From Tribonema minus (Eukaryota > Sar > Xanthophyceae > Tribonematales > Tribonemataceae): a stretch of 64,000 nucleotides of DNA. Made by a program: the position numbers and the translations under genes. This document shows, in pieces, positions 44,634-57,340 of this stretch (position 1 is its first letter; every line of letters begins with the position of its first letter). The notes beneath the pieces were generated by a model. The model ran no database searches, was not told where the DNA came from, and was given only the letters and a program-made list of their open reading frames with translations. Location: contig JAFCMP010000390.1 of assembly GCA_017506865.1 (NCBI GenBank), forward strand, positions 682,001-746,000, given 5' to 3'.

Positions 44634-47600
44634 ATGGAGAAAGCCTTTGTCCCAGCTGGCAAGGACGTGCCAACGTACTTCCTGCCCATGCTGAATGACA
44701 TCGACAGGTAAGAGCTGTAAGAACCGACATGTATGCTTGATGATCGATTCTACCTTTCAAGGCATGCTCAGCAGGCACAAGGGTTTGGCCTGAACCAGTT
44801 TATTGAAGTATCGATTCAGCACAGAAGCACTTGCACTGAGGTGCTTTGTCTTCCTGATATGAGCGGTGCACGGCTGTGACAGTTCTGCACGCTGTCATTG
44901 GTCGAAGAGCTGCAGCACGTAACGCGGCACTGAGGTTTCTGTAGGTGCACACCTGAGGGCGCATGGCCATTGCCAAGTGAGTCCAACATTCAACGCCCCT
45001 TGTTGCTTCCCGGCATTCATAGCCACTGTTATCTCACCTAAGGTTCACACAGTGCTGGGGTTTAAACTTCCACGGTGGCCGCTTTACGTGCGCCGCCTGT
45101 CAGGAATGTGGCCTACGAAAACGCCATCACAGAAACGATCAAAGAGTTTGAGAAGGCCGAGGGCCGCAAGCCCACAGTGCTGGACGTGGGCTCCGGCAGT
45201 GGCATGCTATCTCTCATAGCCCTTCAGCAAGGGGCGGAGCGCGTGACGCTGCTGGAGGCAAACGCGTCGCTGGCGAAGATCGCGGCGCTGGAGCTGGAGG
45301 CCCGCTTTCCGGGGGGCAAAGAAACCAAGGTCAGTGGACCGGTACGCCGCATCGTAGGCGACGTCCGAAGCGCTGGCTGCTTGATGCAGCACAGGCAACA
45401 AGAAAGGTGGCGTGTGAGACATAGCTTACCCTTTTGCGGCTATTTTAAGAGTGCCTGCGTGCCCCTGGAGTTTACCCTTATGCGGCTATTGACAGTGCCT
45501 GCATGCCCCTGCAACTTCACCGCCGAGGTGCCAGCAGCTGCCTCGTCGCAGCCTTTCCCACCTTCCCCACCATTTGGTGAAGCTCGCGCCTTGCACCTCT
45601 GCCAGGGTGCTGAGCCTGATCTTGCTGTATTACACACATTGATGACTACGCATGTCAAGGTGTCACATGATGAACAGCGTAGTTCGCTACAAGCTGCTCT
45701 GCTTCAGCGGTCTGTGTGCGAAGCCTGGAACCGCTTCAGTTGCCTTGTGGAGCTGTAGAGGGCGAATCCCATCGCAACCAGCACCTTCCCTTGTGAGAGT
45801 GTCACAATCATGTCCATTTTTCTGCTCACGCCGCGCGTCGCAGTGGGAGATCATCAACAAGCTGTCGCTGGACATGCCGTCGCCGGCGCAAGGCGGCACG
45901 GGCTTTGACATGGTCGTCAGCGAGCTTGTGGGCTCCATGATCAACTCGGAAAGCATGGGGGTGTACCTGTGGGACCTGCTGCAGCGCGGCGTGGTCAGAG
46001 ACTTTGCCAAGGACGGCCAGCCGCCCCGGTTCTACGCCGTGCCTCAGGGCGGCGCCATGACCATGCGTGCCTACTGGTGGGTAACTGTGCTGACAGATCT
46101 GTGCGTTGTGTGGCTCAACTGACGAAACGGCTTGTGGATGACAGCCGGCTTGAGGGAGTTGCTGCGTTGTGAGATCAGTAGGTTGTGGCGCTGTGCGGGT
46201 CTAGCTCCGCCCCGCTGCCTAGCATGAGCGCGGCGCGGCCATTGAACTGACGGAGTGGGGCTGCGTGCAGCGCCCCGCTGCTGGTCGCGAAGCTATGGCG
46301 CGAGGGTGTTCCCGTAATATGGCTGACACTGACTGTTACCTTGCCGAAGCAACCTGATTGTGTGCCAGTAACATGCACCGGCACTTAGTTGTGTTTGCTG
46401 CATTAATGTAGAGGCTGTACTGAGTCCTGGCGCAGCATGCGGTACAGGTGCACGGCGACGTTGCCTTTGGAGCGCTGCTGCCGTGCGGAGCAATGCTGCT
46501 CCATGTTCATGCTGAGCACTGATGCTGGCTGATCAATGAATCACCATTCTCTGCATGAGCGCCAACTGCTAAGCTCGAAGTAGACACCGCAGTCGCGAGG
46601 GCCGCTGCAGAGCTTGGATGTTAATGTTGAGCAGGCATTACAGAACACTGACAAACTGTTTGTCAATCGCCGCTCTGTGCAGGTGCCCGTGCGCCGCTGG
46701 GCTCGTCACTGGCATAGAATACGCGCCGATGAAGCGGCTTTTCAAAGCGGTCTACGGTGGCAAACAAACAGCGCAGGTGCGTCTGCACTGACAGGTCTGG
46801 ACTAGATAGAGTCTGCGGGTAGGCACTGGGTACATGTGTCAGGTATCCAGGGGCAGTCTAGGGTTAGGGTTAGCCGGCATGCGCCATGCATCTGCGCATC
46901 AGAAGTATCGTCGTCGCTCGCTGCAATCAGCACCTTGCATCTCCTTTTCAGTGGCGCTTGCGCCGCATATTCGAAAGTACACATTGCTCGCTTGCACGCG
47001 CCGCATTTGACACAGCTGCACTCTTCGACGCCCACAACGTCCACGATAGGCTGTGCAGGGATGCGCTACTGCACACATTCGAACAGACGCCAGCAGCGTC
47101 TGCGCCCCCTCGTCAGCCCCTGCTGACACCATACTCTCGTCATCAGTGCAAGGTGACAGTCGCGTTAAGCTGCGCACTCCGCATCGCCGCGCGCGCAGGC
47201 GGACTGGACGCAGGACGAGAGCATGCGGATATGCATCGCGTCCAGCAGGCGCGCGCCCGCCAGCGGCGCCGTCAAGGTGCTGGTCGAGGCGTACGACGCC
47301 ACCAAGGACAACGTGACGCACCCGCGGCACGTGGATCTCACCATCGCGGAGAGCCATCGCCAGCCTGACAAGGTGGGCATGGAGCAGCAGGGCTCAGCAG
47401 CCATGCAGACACGGATGGCGCGCCGCACACATTGCGCATGCGATGAGGGGGTGTCATGTTAGGTGGACGCACCGTGGTAGTCTAGGACATTGTCGCACTT
47501 GCTTGACCTTGCGAGATGTGCGCAAGACATGAGCAGATGCACTATGCATACATGGAGCATTTGAACTACTGCAACTGACCATTGCCCCCATGTTTGTTCC

Positions 47601-48504
47601 TCCATCTCTTGCAGCTCGCACAGGTAGTGCTGGTGCTGGAATGGGAGCTGCAGCTGAGCGCAGGAGTGACTCTACGCCACACACTCGATCATGTTGCCAG
47701 CCTCGAGCCTGAGGTGCGGTTGGCAAGGTACGCCTGCAACCTGTGTGAACTGTGGTGCATCACATTGTAACATAGGCGAACTTCCATACCGTTGAAGCTT
47801 CGTAGCAATCTTCAAGGAGTACTGCGATGGCTTGCAGATGCATTGGCAGCATACGTCCTCGTCGTACGTGCATACGTCAGCCTCGTGTGTCCACTTGGTA
47901 CACATATGTTCCCCTCATATCGATTGCAGAGCACAGGTGGGGCTGCGCATGTTCGAAACTGTGTTAACACCACCATGCACCGCTGAGCCGCGCCACCCAT
48001 TGCCAATGTATACTTCAAAGTACTACGCTTATGGTGCAACGCGCCCCCCATGACGTCCAGACCGAAAGATGCCAATGCCTGTGACACGCCCTGCCCTCCT
48101 GGTCTATCTGCTCTGCACTGCGCAGGTGGGTGAACTGGGGCTTCCTCTTCGTGCCCCTGCTGTCGTGCGCGCGCCCGGACGCGCACGGCCGCTGCCGCTT
48201 TTCCGTGCGATGGGCGCCCGGCGACCTCCATGTGGAGACTCAGGCTGTGCCTCAGAGCAGCACCGAGGGCAGCAGCAGCGCGCCCGCCGCCCCTCCTGCC
48301 GCCGCTCAAGCGTGCGTCGTGAAACGCAAGGAGCGCAGCGGCGACGGCGCATCGGGGCCCGCCTCTCGCAAGCCCAGGAGAGCAATCGCGCCCGTTGTTG
48401 TTTCAACCAGTGTGGACGATACAGTGACCGTCTCCCAGGGTCGATTCGCGGACATTGTGAGCAACACGTGGACACTGGCGCAATCTGGGTTTTCGTCCGT
48501 CTAA
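44634..48504 (+). CDS. Divergent protein arginine methyltransferase (PRMT family)
   Basis: Exons supported: 44634-44707, 45104-45329, 45844-46080 (or donor at 46074), 46683-46776, 47199-47372, 47615-47727, 48126-48504. Phases agree except that at least one exon is missing between 46081 and 46682. Exon 1 starts MEKAFVPAGK and runs into YFLPMLNDIDRNVAYENAI, the usual PRMT approach to the SAM fold. Motif I is VLDVGSGSGMLSL (about residues 50-62), followed by VTLLEAN. The double-E loop reads SELVGSMINSES, with both acidic residues kept (E127, E136). Later exons give GLVTGIEYAPMKRLFKAVYG, VVLVLEWELQLSAGV and RWVNWGFLFVPLL, resembling the C-terminal beta-barrel. A basic, Ser-rich tail with KRKERS and SRKPRRA follows. 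It should transfer methyl groups from SAM to arginines; the subclass is not assigned. Confidence 0.7.
45426..45515 (+). repeat. 45-bp tandem repeat in methyltransferase intron
   Basis: Two adjacent units, 45426-45470 and 45471-45515, share TTACCCTT.TGCGGCTATT and GTGCCTGC.TGCCCCTG. They lie inside the intron between the second and third recognised exons. Confidence 0.8.
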
Positions 48505-49124
48505 TGAATGACACTTCTATGCTTTCAGAGGTTCAAGTGTGCATGGCAACTGCATTCACGTGAGCTGTTCATGTGGTGCGCAGCTCATGTACGCTGCAGG
48601 TCACAGGTGATGGTGAGTGCCCTGTGGCATCACAACACGCCGGTGCAAAAGGCTTGTGCAGGCCCACAGCGAATGCATGATTACACGGGCCGCACACTTG
48701 TGCGCAGCATGACGTCAACTTTGAGGCATTAACTTCACGTTCAACTCCCTGAATGGAATCATGCAGCATGTGTTGCAAGTATTTGAAAGCAGTCATGTGC
48801 GCACTGCACCAGTGTTCCGTGTCTAGACAGTCTACATACTTCAAGAATGTGATGCCTCGACTCAATGTCTTCATCTCGCCAGTACCAGCAACAAAGCACA
48901 TGCTTTCTGTTGGACTCAGCACGTTCTTCCTTCGAATCATTTATTTGGCATGACAGCAGCAACCGCCACGCGCCCCTCACGTGTCTGCGCAGCAGTGCCC
49001 TCAGCTCGCTGTCAACGCCTGTACCGCCGACTTGTGGATAACTAAACTGGACGTTTTTTCATGTTTGATTAGATACTCGGTTGGGGGCTAAGGCCTCCGC
49101 CTCCCCCGCGCAGATCCCCCGCTT
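48505..49124. other. Spacer between convergent methyltransferase and LARP6 genes
   Basis: No gene is supported. It must carry both 3' UTRs. A TTACA (TGTAA on the minus strand) at about 48679 is a possible distant polyadenylation signal for LARP6. Confidence 0.4.
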
Positions 49125-52100
49125 TTACGCGTCTTGTTCGGCGTCATCGAACTGATCGGGCGACAGTCGGCTGCTCACACCCTCGAGCAGTGCGCGCGCC
49201 GCCGCCGCCGCCGCTGCCGCCGCGCCATCTGCGCTCGCCGCCGCCGCCGCCGCGCCATCTGCGCTCGCCGCCGCCGCCTCCCCCCCCAGCACCTGCGGCG
49301 CCTGCTGCTGCTGCTGCAGGGGCTTGCCCCTGCCCGCAGGGAACCCCGATCCCATAGCGTCGCTCGGACCCGCCGCCATGCGGAAGTGCCGCTGCGTGGC
49401 CTTGTCGGTCCGATAAGGGGCAACGGGGGGGTGCTCAGCGCTCGTGCGGCGCCGCGCGGGGGAGCGCGGGTGCAACGGCGTGTTGTTGCCCGTGCCGGGG
49501 TTGGAGCCCCCGCCGCCGATGCTGCTGCGCGCGTTGCTGGGCGTCGGGGGGAGCTCGCCGGGCTGCATCATTGCGGAGAGGCGCGCGGCCTCCTCCTCTG
49601 TGATCTTGCGGACCTGATGAGAGGGCGGGGAGGGGGGGATGGGGACTCATGTGTCAGAAGGCAGCTGAGCCATTGTAGCAAGCGGCGAGTGGCACAACCC
49701 TAGGCTCAGATGCATCTTGTCATGGTGCTCATCTTGTGATGCTGCAGCTGACATGGCTGCTTTGGGATTTGTTGCAACAAGCACCCCGGGGGTGCAATAG
49801 CTTGCCGCCTGCTGCCAGGTCAAGTCAGTAGCTGCAGCTCCCCTGCTGCGATACGATGTTTCAGGTCGCAAGCAGCCGCTGCCATCACATCAGAGAGCGA
49901 TGGGCGTACAGAGACGCACTGCAGCTCTTGACTGCTGCACTTGACTCAGCAGCTGAATCAGCCACCTGACGCCTCTGCCAAGCGCTGTGGTATCCAGTGC
50001 TACCGTCCTCACTGCTACCAAGGCAGCAGGGCCGGCAACCTTCATGCCACACAGATGCTTTCTGCGTAATCAGTGCAGGTCCGCTCGCACCTGTAGCGCC
50101 ACCCACTGGCCAGACTCATTCCGCCAGGCGCGATACCGCACCAGGTCGCCCTTTTCCACCGCTGGCCCTTCCACGTCTACCGCCTGTGCGTCACAGTACG
50201 AGCGAGCAAGAGGGGCGTAGCTTCAGCTTCCAAGACCTCATTGCTGACAGTTGGCCACTGATGAGGTACACCGTCGTCTGACAAGCGCTTGGCAGGGTTG
50301 AATAGTGTGAGGACGATGCAGCGCGAAATGGGATAAAGGGTGCTGCGTCTGCAGCTCATGCAGTAGGGGCAGACAGCAATGACCAAAGCTGACGCATGAG
50401 CTGATGCGCTCATGGGCTCACACTGCTAGCGCGTGACTGCTGATCAACATGGACAGCTGCAAAGTGTTGACCACCACACACCTCATACAAGCCCGTGCAG
50501 TGGGCTGCTGAGACGGGCAGCCTGCGCTGTGATTTCAGCAGTGCATGATGTGCTGACAATCCCCTCCATCAATTGAGGAGATGAGCAGCATAGCAAGCAC
50601 ACGTGCTGTCCCAACGCTGCGTTTATCATCAAGTCTAGTCATGTGTCTACAGCAACAGCAGCAAGTTGAAGTATACTGACGTTCTGGAGCTTTGGCATGG
50701 GGATCAATTGGCAGCCTTCCAAAGCATCAGACGCATGTTTGTGCAGCAGCACCACAGGCGCTCTCAGGCATACCTGCCCAGTACACTCCTCAACGCTGCC
50801 TCACAACAGGAACTTGAACAACTTCAAGCCCCACTTGATGTAGCAATTTTGCAACAGCCGCTGCTGACCGTGAAATCAGCAGGTATATGTGCCCGGTAAA
50901 AGATTTTGCAACAAACAGCACTGATCTTCACATCAGTTTTAAACAATGACAGCCAGCAAACGCACCAGGCTGCAAACTGAACTACAGCCGCCACACCGTT
51001 TCCCCTCTCTCCCCCCCCTCACAAACAGGCATCAGTGCATGTTGCTTACCTGGAACGCCAGTTTGGTTCTTCGTGCGTTCCCCCCCTTAATCACCCCCCC
51101 AGTAGCTGCCCCGCCTGGCCCCGCCGGGCCGCCACTCCCGCCGCTGCTCGACCGCCGGCTGCCGCCTATGGCCGTAAAAGCCGCGCCCCCAGCCCCCCCT
51201 ACCACCTCCGCATTCGCGAGAGCTGACAGCGCGTCTACGCCAGCCTCCGCACCGCCGCCGCCGCCGCCGCCGCTGCTGCCGCCAGCGCCGCCCGCTTCTG
51301 CGCCGCTGCCGCCGTCGCCGTCACCCCCCGCCAGCGCCTCGCGCATATTCGCCGCGGACCCTGCGCGCGACTTCTTTCTGGTCGAGCGCCCACCCGCGGG
51401 GCTCGATGTGTCCGCCGCATCGCCGCTGCCGCCGCTGCCGCCGTCCGTGGACTGCACCACGCCGACGTAGAGGCGGCCCTGCGGCGGGGGGGAGCCGCGC
51501 GGGGGGTGCTCCGGAGCGCCCGCCATGCGCGGGCTCCTGCTGGTGTTGTGGCCTACGGCGGCGCTGTTGGTGCCGGCGAGCTCCGACAGGGCGATGGACG
51601 CAGCGCGCGGCTTGCGCCGTGCCGCCTGCGCGCGTGTAGTGGGGCGGGGATGCAGAGAGCTTGTCTGTGGGTGCGGATTGGAGCGCTGCCACAGCTGCAA
51701 CAAGAGTGCTTGCCCTTGCATGCAGCGGGCACACGCCATCGGCCGCACAGCACAGATAAGACTGCCGAGCACCGTCCACTACATACCATTGAATGCAGCC
51801 ATGGCCTGTCGCAAGCGCGAAACCTCACCTTGGCCTCGCCCTGTGCGGGGCTGTGGCTGTTGGACATGGCGCGCATGCGCGACGGCTCTGGTGGCGATGC
51901 ATAGCCTGACGCCGCCGCCGCTGCTGCTGACGGCACGGAGTCGCTGCGTTTACGTGCCGCCTTACGCGCGCCGGCGCTGTCCGGCGTCGCCGCCGCTGCC
52001 GCTGATGCCGCCGCCGCCGCTGCCGCCTGCTGCTCATGCCCAGCCTTGCTGCCGCGCTGCGGCGGCAGCGGCTTGACACCACGCGGCAGCGCGACGCGTA

Positions 52101-54773
52101 GGCCGCCGCGCCAGTTGGAGGTGTCGCTGAGCTCCTTGTGCGCGCGCGCCGCTGATGCTGCCGCCGCGTACACGCAGACAGCGAACGCGCGGCCGCCGTC
52201 GGCGCCCGCGGGCCTGGTCGTTGCAAAGACAGGCGCAGCAAAAGGTTGAGGGGGTGGGCAATCTGTGCACCTTGTAAAATGTTGGGCTCTTGAGGCTGCA
52301 TAACAGTGCCAGCTGGGACGACACCACTGGGAAGTGTTCTTGTGTCAACTTCAACAGTGATCGGAAAGCTTCACCTGCTGCGTGCGCGTCGGTTGTTGAC
52401 TGTGAGCGACAGTACGTGACCATGTGATCGGCGACGAATAAATGACCAGACCAACATCATCATGTCACAATCGTTGATGCACTTGCGACGATGGAAGCCA
52501 GGCTCACCTTTCGCCGTGATGTGACCGCGTGTCCCCAGTCGGGTAGAAGCTCACTGACTCCACCTTCCCGCACCTGGCCAGCAGCCAATGCAGCAGGAGC
52601 AAGACCAATGAGCACAACACAGTCAAGAGTGGCTATCACTGGGGCTGTACACAGCAGATAGACAAGTACGGACCGCGTGCCACGATATGACCTCACAAGT
52701 TGATGCCGACTCAAAAGGCCAAACATACAACAGATCAGCTTCGCCAATGCACTTGTGAACAAGTGCCGCGATGCTGCTACTGGGGCAGAGCCACGGGGAA
52801 CTCCTGTCACGGTGAAAGCATCCATGCCCAGTGTGAATGCCACTGCGAGGAGAGCTGGTCAGCATGAAATCTTGGCCTAGGCGCTGCAGTGTCAGGGTTG
52901 CATCGAGTTTAAAAAGTGATCTGCTCTGACAGCCTCAGCCGCGAGCGCACAAAAGCGTCAGCTCTTGGCTCGTTGTTCCAGCAAAGCAAAACACGAAATG
53001 AACGCAGCAGAGTGAAACCTTCAAATGTAAGCGCTGTCGCACATTGCCACACAGCAGCCACACCAGCTCTGGTCAGCATAGCAGCACGCAAACCAGAGGC
53101 AATGGGGCTCTGGCCCTGCCGCGACGCGAAAGGCACTGCCAAAAGTACTGATGCGTCACCAAAAGCACACGTCTGTTCCAACTTCAGGGGACTCAGATTC
53201 GGTCGCAACGATCTGCAGCCGTGACACGGCGCAATCTGCCATCATCGAGCGATGATGCAACTTCACAGTGCGCAATGGCAGCTCAGGAGCGCTACAAGCT
53301 GGTTGCAGCATGGTGCCAAGATCAACGCAGCACGCGCACCTGGAGAAGAGCTCCGTGAGGGACGCCTGCGTGGCCCCAGCCGGCAGATTCGTGGCCTCCA
53401 CTGTGCGCTGCCGCACATCCTCAGCCGCCTTCTCCGCCTTCTCGGCCAGCTCCGGCAGGCGAAATGGGCACCTTCGCGCGAGCAGCTTGCCGCCTGCATC
53501 GACCTGCATCACCGCGCTTGACTGGAGCGCCGCCGCGATGCACGCCACGCGGTGGTCTCTGCGAAAGGCCCACCAAACAATTTCGAGAATTATAATTGCA
53601 GAATTGCAGGCCATGGAACAGAGATGCGCCGCTCCACGCAGCGCGGCACAGCTGTGGCCAGCGTCACTCACTCGTCATATGATTCACATGCAATGCAGAT
53701 ACTGAGGGTGCCAGATGGTGTGAGGGCAAGGCGGCGCCTCGAGCTGAAAACGTAGTCTTGAAGTGTGCCGTGGGCAACAAATAGGCGTGGTGCAGGTGAT
53801 AAATGAGATTTGTGCATCACAAACGCACGCGCCTGCACTTGCACATCATCGATTTTGGTACACTCAGATGCCACTGTAATCAAATGCCACCATCGCCAGG
53901 TTCTGAAAGTGTTGTAACCTGATCCAGCACACAACACAGCATGAATATGACAGATAAGCCAGAGCTGGGGCATTGCCACTGCCACGCACTTGACCAGACC
54001 TTCATCAATGGCCGACTTAAAGAGTTCTTGCCAGAAACTCACTTTTGTGGGAGCAGCTTCTTCATTTTGTTAAAGCTGCCCACTACCGAAATGGGCACCC
54101 AGTGCACCTCATTCCCGTCTTCGTCATGCCCGATGTGCTGTCTCATCCGGCCAATCAGAAACTTGTCATTGGACAGCCGCTCGTCGTCAGAGAAGTAGTG
54201 CTCCACCTGCGCATACCGAGCCAGAGAGACCAGGAATCAGCGCATCGTACATGAGTGCTTGTGAGGAGATGGGTTCCATTCGCAGGGCAGGTTGTACGGT
54301 CACCGCACTATCTATAGACGCATGCTGCCAAAAAGCAGAATGCGCACGACTGTGTGTGGGTGATCATCTGGCACAGTACACGCCAATGAAGGCCTCCGCA
54401 TCCATGACTATCAGAAATGTCGAAGCAGCCGCCTCACCTGTCTAACGATGGCTTGACAGAGCTCAGCGCTCATGTCAGCGGGCCGTACGCCTTGCGAAGA
54501 GTGTTCTGCCGGCTGCAACTGCAGCGTGGCGCTGGCGTCGGCCGGCTTGACGAGCATGCTGGAAGGAATGAACGGAGCTGCGCTCGCATCGAGGCTTGAC
54601 GATCGACGCTTGATGAGCCCGCGAGGAGGCGGATCATCATCGTCTGCTGCTCCGCCGTCCTCGGCCGCCTCTGGTGTCGCTGCAGCGGTGTCCTCAGGTG
54701 CGGCCGCCACGACGCCTGTGGCGGTCGGCTCAGGAGAGTCTGCCGCGGGAAGCGAGGCCGAGTCAGCTTCCAT
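49125..54773 (-). CDS. LARP6: La-related protein 6 (La motif, RRM, SUZ-C)
   Basis: Eight GT-AG exons: 54773-54438, 54206-54043, 53558-53340, 52573-52508, 52213-51829, 51625-51050, 50183-50091, 49613-49125. Phases agree and give 775 residues. After an acidic, Pro/Ala-rich N terminus the La motif spans about residues 105-205, with VEHYFSDDERLSNDKFL and HWVPISVVGSFNKMKKLL. The RRM (about 217-300) begins RTVEATNLPAGAT, continues FSRCGKVESVSFYPTGD, and ends GRAFAVCVYAAAASA and SDTSNWRGGLRVALP. A long Gly/Ser/Ala-rich region follows, with poly-Ala near the end. The last exon holds a SUZ-C-like segment (RMAAGPSDAMGSGF, then PAGRGKP), a feature of LARP6 proteins. LARP6 binds RNA and influences mRNA translation and stability. 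Membership follows from the La motif, RRM and SUZ-C order. The Met at 54773 is the first in frame. Confidence 0.9.
49190..49290 (-). repeat. In-frame poly-Ala triplet repeats in LARP6 last exon
   Basis: GCC/GCG triplets encode three Ala runs separated by two copies of an ASADG unit. The same CGCCATCTGCGCTCGCCGCC block appears twice on the plus strand, at 49222 and 49252, indicating a 30-base tandem duplication inside coding sequence. Confidence 0.75.
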
Positions 54774-54921
54774 GGCGAGCGTGCCAAGGACTGGAGCTCC
54801 GGATGGGCTCTACAGTGATCGATCCCAAGGCATGGCAAAAAAAAAAACCTGAGCATCATCTGACGTGTGTTGAAGTTCTGATGTCGTTGAATGTCGTTGA
54901 AGTTTAGTGATTTTTTTGGGA
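54774..54921. promoter_or_regulatory. Shared divergent promoter region, LARP6 / PsbP-domain gene
   Basis: Only about 150 bases separate the two divergent start codons. The stretch contains an A run (54838-54848), three TTGAAGTT-like or GTTGAA words and a T run before ATG 54922. Both promoters and leaders must overlap here, unless the LARP6 leader extends into its neighbour. Confidence 0.5.
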
Positions 54922-56712
54922 ATGTGCAGAAGTCCGCGAATGCGCGCTGCCCGATTTGTTGCTGCCACGGGCGGTGCGCTGAGTCTGCTGTTGCCGACAT
55001 GCAGCGCGCTGGTCAATCAATGCAGCTGCTTGAGCACCAACAATGTCGCTGCCTTCAAACATGCATGCAGAGCAGCACAGTACAGCATGCAATCGTCGCC
55101 TGGGCCCGCAGCGGACGCCAGCAGGCGTGCTGTGCTGCGTAATTTGATCAGTGCAGTCGGGTTTGTGTCTTCCAGCTGGTCAGCTGTTGCGCTGGGCTAT
55201 GCGGCCGACGAAGAATCAAAAACATTCGAGGATCCTGAAGTGGGTTACCGACTTTCATTGCCAGCCTCCTGGACGGCCTCACCGAGACGCAGCAGCTTCA
55301 TGCCCTTCTCATTAGGCCCAAGTGAGTTGCGCACCCGTTCTGGGCTGCCGTGAATTGCCATACACGCTGACTTCAACTTCGGCATTCCTCAAGGAACCAA
55401 CTCACCACCCGCTGCTGTGAGATTGAGAGTCATGCATGCTGGCTCAAATTGCAACTCTATCTGCCGATATTCTGCACGACTGTGTTGCGTTGCAATGCGT
55501 GGATGAAGACTGCGTTGCGTTGCGTTGCGTAAATGATCAGCGCACCACATCAGCTCACTGATTGGCAAATTCTTCCCATGTGCTGGCCCAACACTGCGAA
55601 GAGTCCAGGACAGGCACAGTGCTAGTGGCTGGAGACTATGTGGCTGGGCTGGCTGTCAGCGTCTCCATTAGCAATGTGCGGGAGCTGCTTGAAGGGGCAG
55701 GCTTTGACAACAGCGGTCGCCTCGAGACGATCGCCAACATCGGGAAGCCGATGGGCGTTGCAGACCTGCTGCTGCGGCAGCGCGATGGGATCCTGGAAGA
55801 GAAGAACCCACTGAGCAGGTGAGCTGAAGCGCATGCAATGGAAGTACGCTTGCATGCGGCAATGGGGTGAAAGCATCAGCGCGAGCTGCTCATTGAAGTT
55901 TCACTTTACCCCTGCCAACCGTTTACTCTGCATCTGCTGTTGTGCACGATGGGGTCTGACATGTCTGGAGCAGCATGGAGGCCGATGACATTCAAATCGC
56001 TCCATTGTCTGCTGCATTAACTGATTGCCTTGCTGCTCAAGGGTGGCAAGCGCGGAGGCGGATGGCGCAATGCTGGACTTCGTCTGCGATACAATCGTGA
56101 CATTGGCTGTCACAGGCGCGGTGAGTCAGCAATCGCAGCGGCATGCGAAACGCTCCATCAAGGTCCTCATGTGGATATGGTGCTGCCACATTGGACTTGG
56201 CTTGCATGACTGCTGCGCTGTTTGTGTTGCACCTAGATATGTTGGCAAACAACAATGCACTCTGCCGCCGCGTTCGCCCTTCCCCACGTCCCTCGTCTGC
56301 TTGCTTGTGGCTAGGTTGCAAAGAGAAGTATCTGTATCTGAGTGTCGGTGCATGTCCGTCTCGTCATGTTTAGTTCCTGAGTTCAGAGTAGATGCAAGGT
56401 GCCGCATCCACTGACGTGGGTGCTGATTCGCACAGGCCACTTCTTGCCGCCATAAAGTTCAACTACGTTCCCCTGCCCTGAACTGGTGCTGGTGTGCCAC
56501 CGCCGCATCGCTGCCTGCAGGCGCCAACGGCATTAGAGCTGGCGCCCCTGGAGCCGAGAATAAAGACGACACTCGCGCGCAGCTTCCTGCGCCGAAACGG
56601 CGAGATGGTCACTGTATGGGCCACCGAGTCAGGGCGAGAGGGGGTCCCAGTCGGCAACCAGCTGTCGACCCTGCAGCGAATCGTTGACTCGTTTCAGTTG
56701 ACAATGTCATGA
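54922..56712 (+). CDS. PsbP-domain protein of the thylakoid lumen (PPD family)
   Basis: Exons 54922-55321, 55602-55818, 56042-56120 and 56521-56712 are GT-AG with matching phases; the product is 295 residues. The N terminus is basic and Ser/Ala-rich, as in a chloroplast transit peptide. It is followed by a twin-arginine signal (SRRAVLRN, residues 67-74), a hydrophobic stretch and an ALGYA cleavage-type site near residue 94. This implies Tat import into the thylakoid lumen. The mature part starts FEDPEVGYRLSLPASW, the beginning of a PsbP fold, and continues AGLAVSVSISNVRELL, GKPMGVADLLLRQRDGILEE and TTLARSFLRRNGEMVTVWAT. It ends LQRIVDSFQLTMS. PPD proteins assist photosystem assembly or electron-transfer complexes; which member this is cannot be told. 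ATG 54943 is an alternative start. Confidence 0.85.
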
Positions 56713-57340
56713 CGCGATCGCGTGCAGGGTAAACCGTGTTTCAGACAACAGACGCTTGAGGCACAGTGGCCCGACCCCTTGTGTCAGTATGATGCAGGTT
56801 GTGTTTTGAGGTAGAGTCACAAAACCGAGGAGGGCGTGAGCAAGTGCACTGTATTTGCACGGCGCGTAGTGGTCATTTTTACATCACATTGCACTCATCA
56901 TACAATACACAAACCAATTACTGCTAGAATTACCCACGCAATGACCAATGCTTGCAACGGCTTGACAGCTATTTATTATGTTGTCATGTTTCTGATGGAG
57001 TTGAAGTATCATGTTGCGCAAATGATGCAGCCGAGCAGCACAGGCAAAGACAAAATGACTGTGTCAACGATGCAGCCAAATACAGCACAGTAAGCTCGCA
57101 GCCTTGGCACACTCGTGTGGCATTATGTGCAGCAGTGCGTGGCAGCATGCGCTCTGTGAGCATGGGTATGCAATGTAGCACTCAGCATCCAAGAACAAGT
57201 TGCTGCACTCTGATGCGCGCTGGCAGAGGCGCACAGCGACCTGCCAGAGCACGACTTGCTGAGCAACGCTGGCGTGCTGAGCTTTAGCCATGGGCAGTGC
57301 CGCTGCTGCTGCAGATGTGCATGCCAGTACAGCGCGTATG
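56713..57340. other. Spacer between convergent PsbP-domain and IFT74 genes
   Basis: No gene is supported. Both 3' UTRs must lie here. Composition drops in GC relative to the exons. Confidence 0.4.

Noticed and set aside
46856..46872. Telomere-like TAGGGTTAGGGTTAG
   Set aside because: Only about two and a half units inside a methyltransferase intron, too short to call an interstitial telomere.
52460..52843. Hydrophobic minus-strand frame (127 residues) within LARP6
   Set aside because: Most of it is intron; only 52508-52573 is coding, and in another frame, where it completes the RRM.
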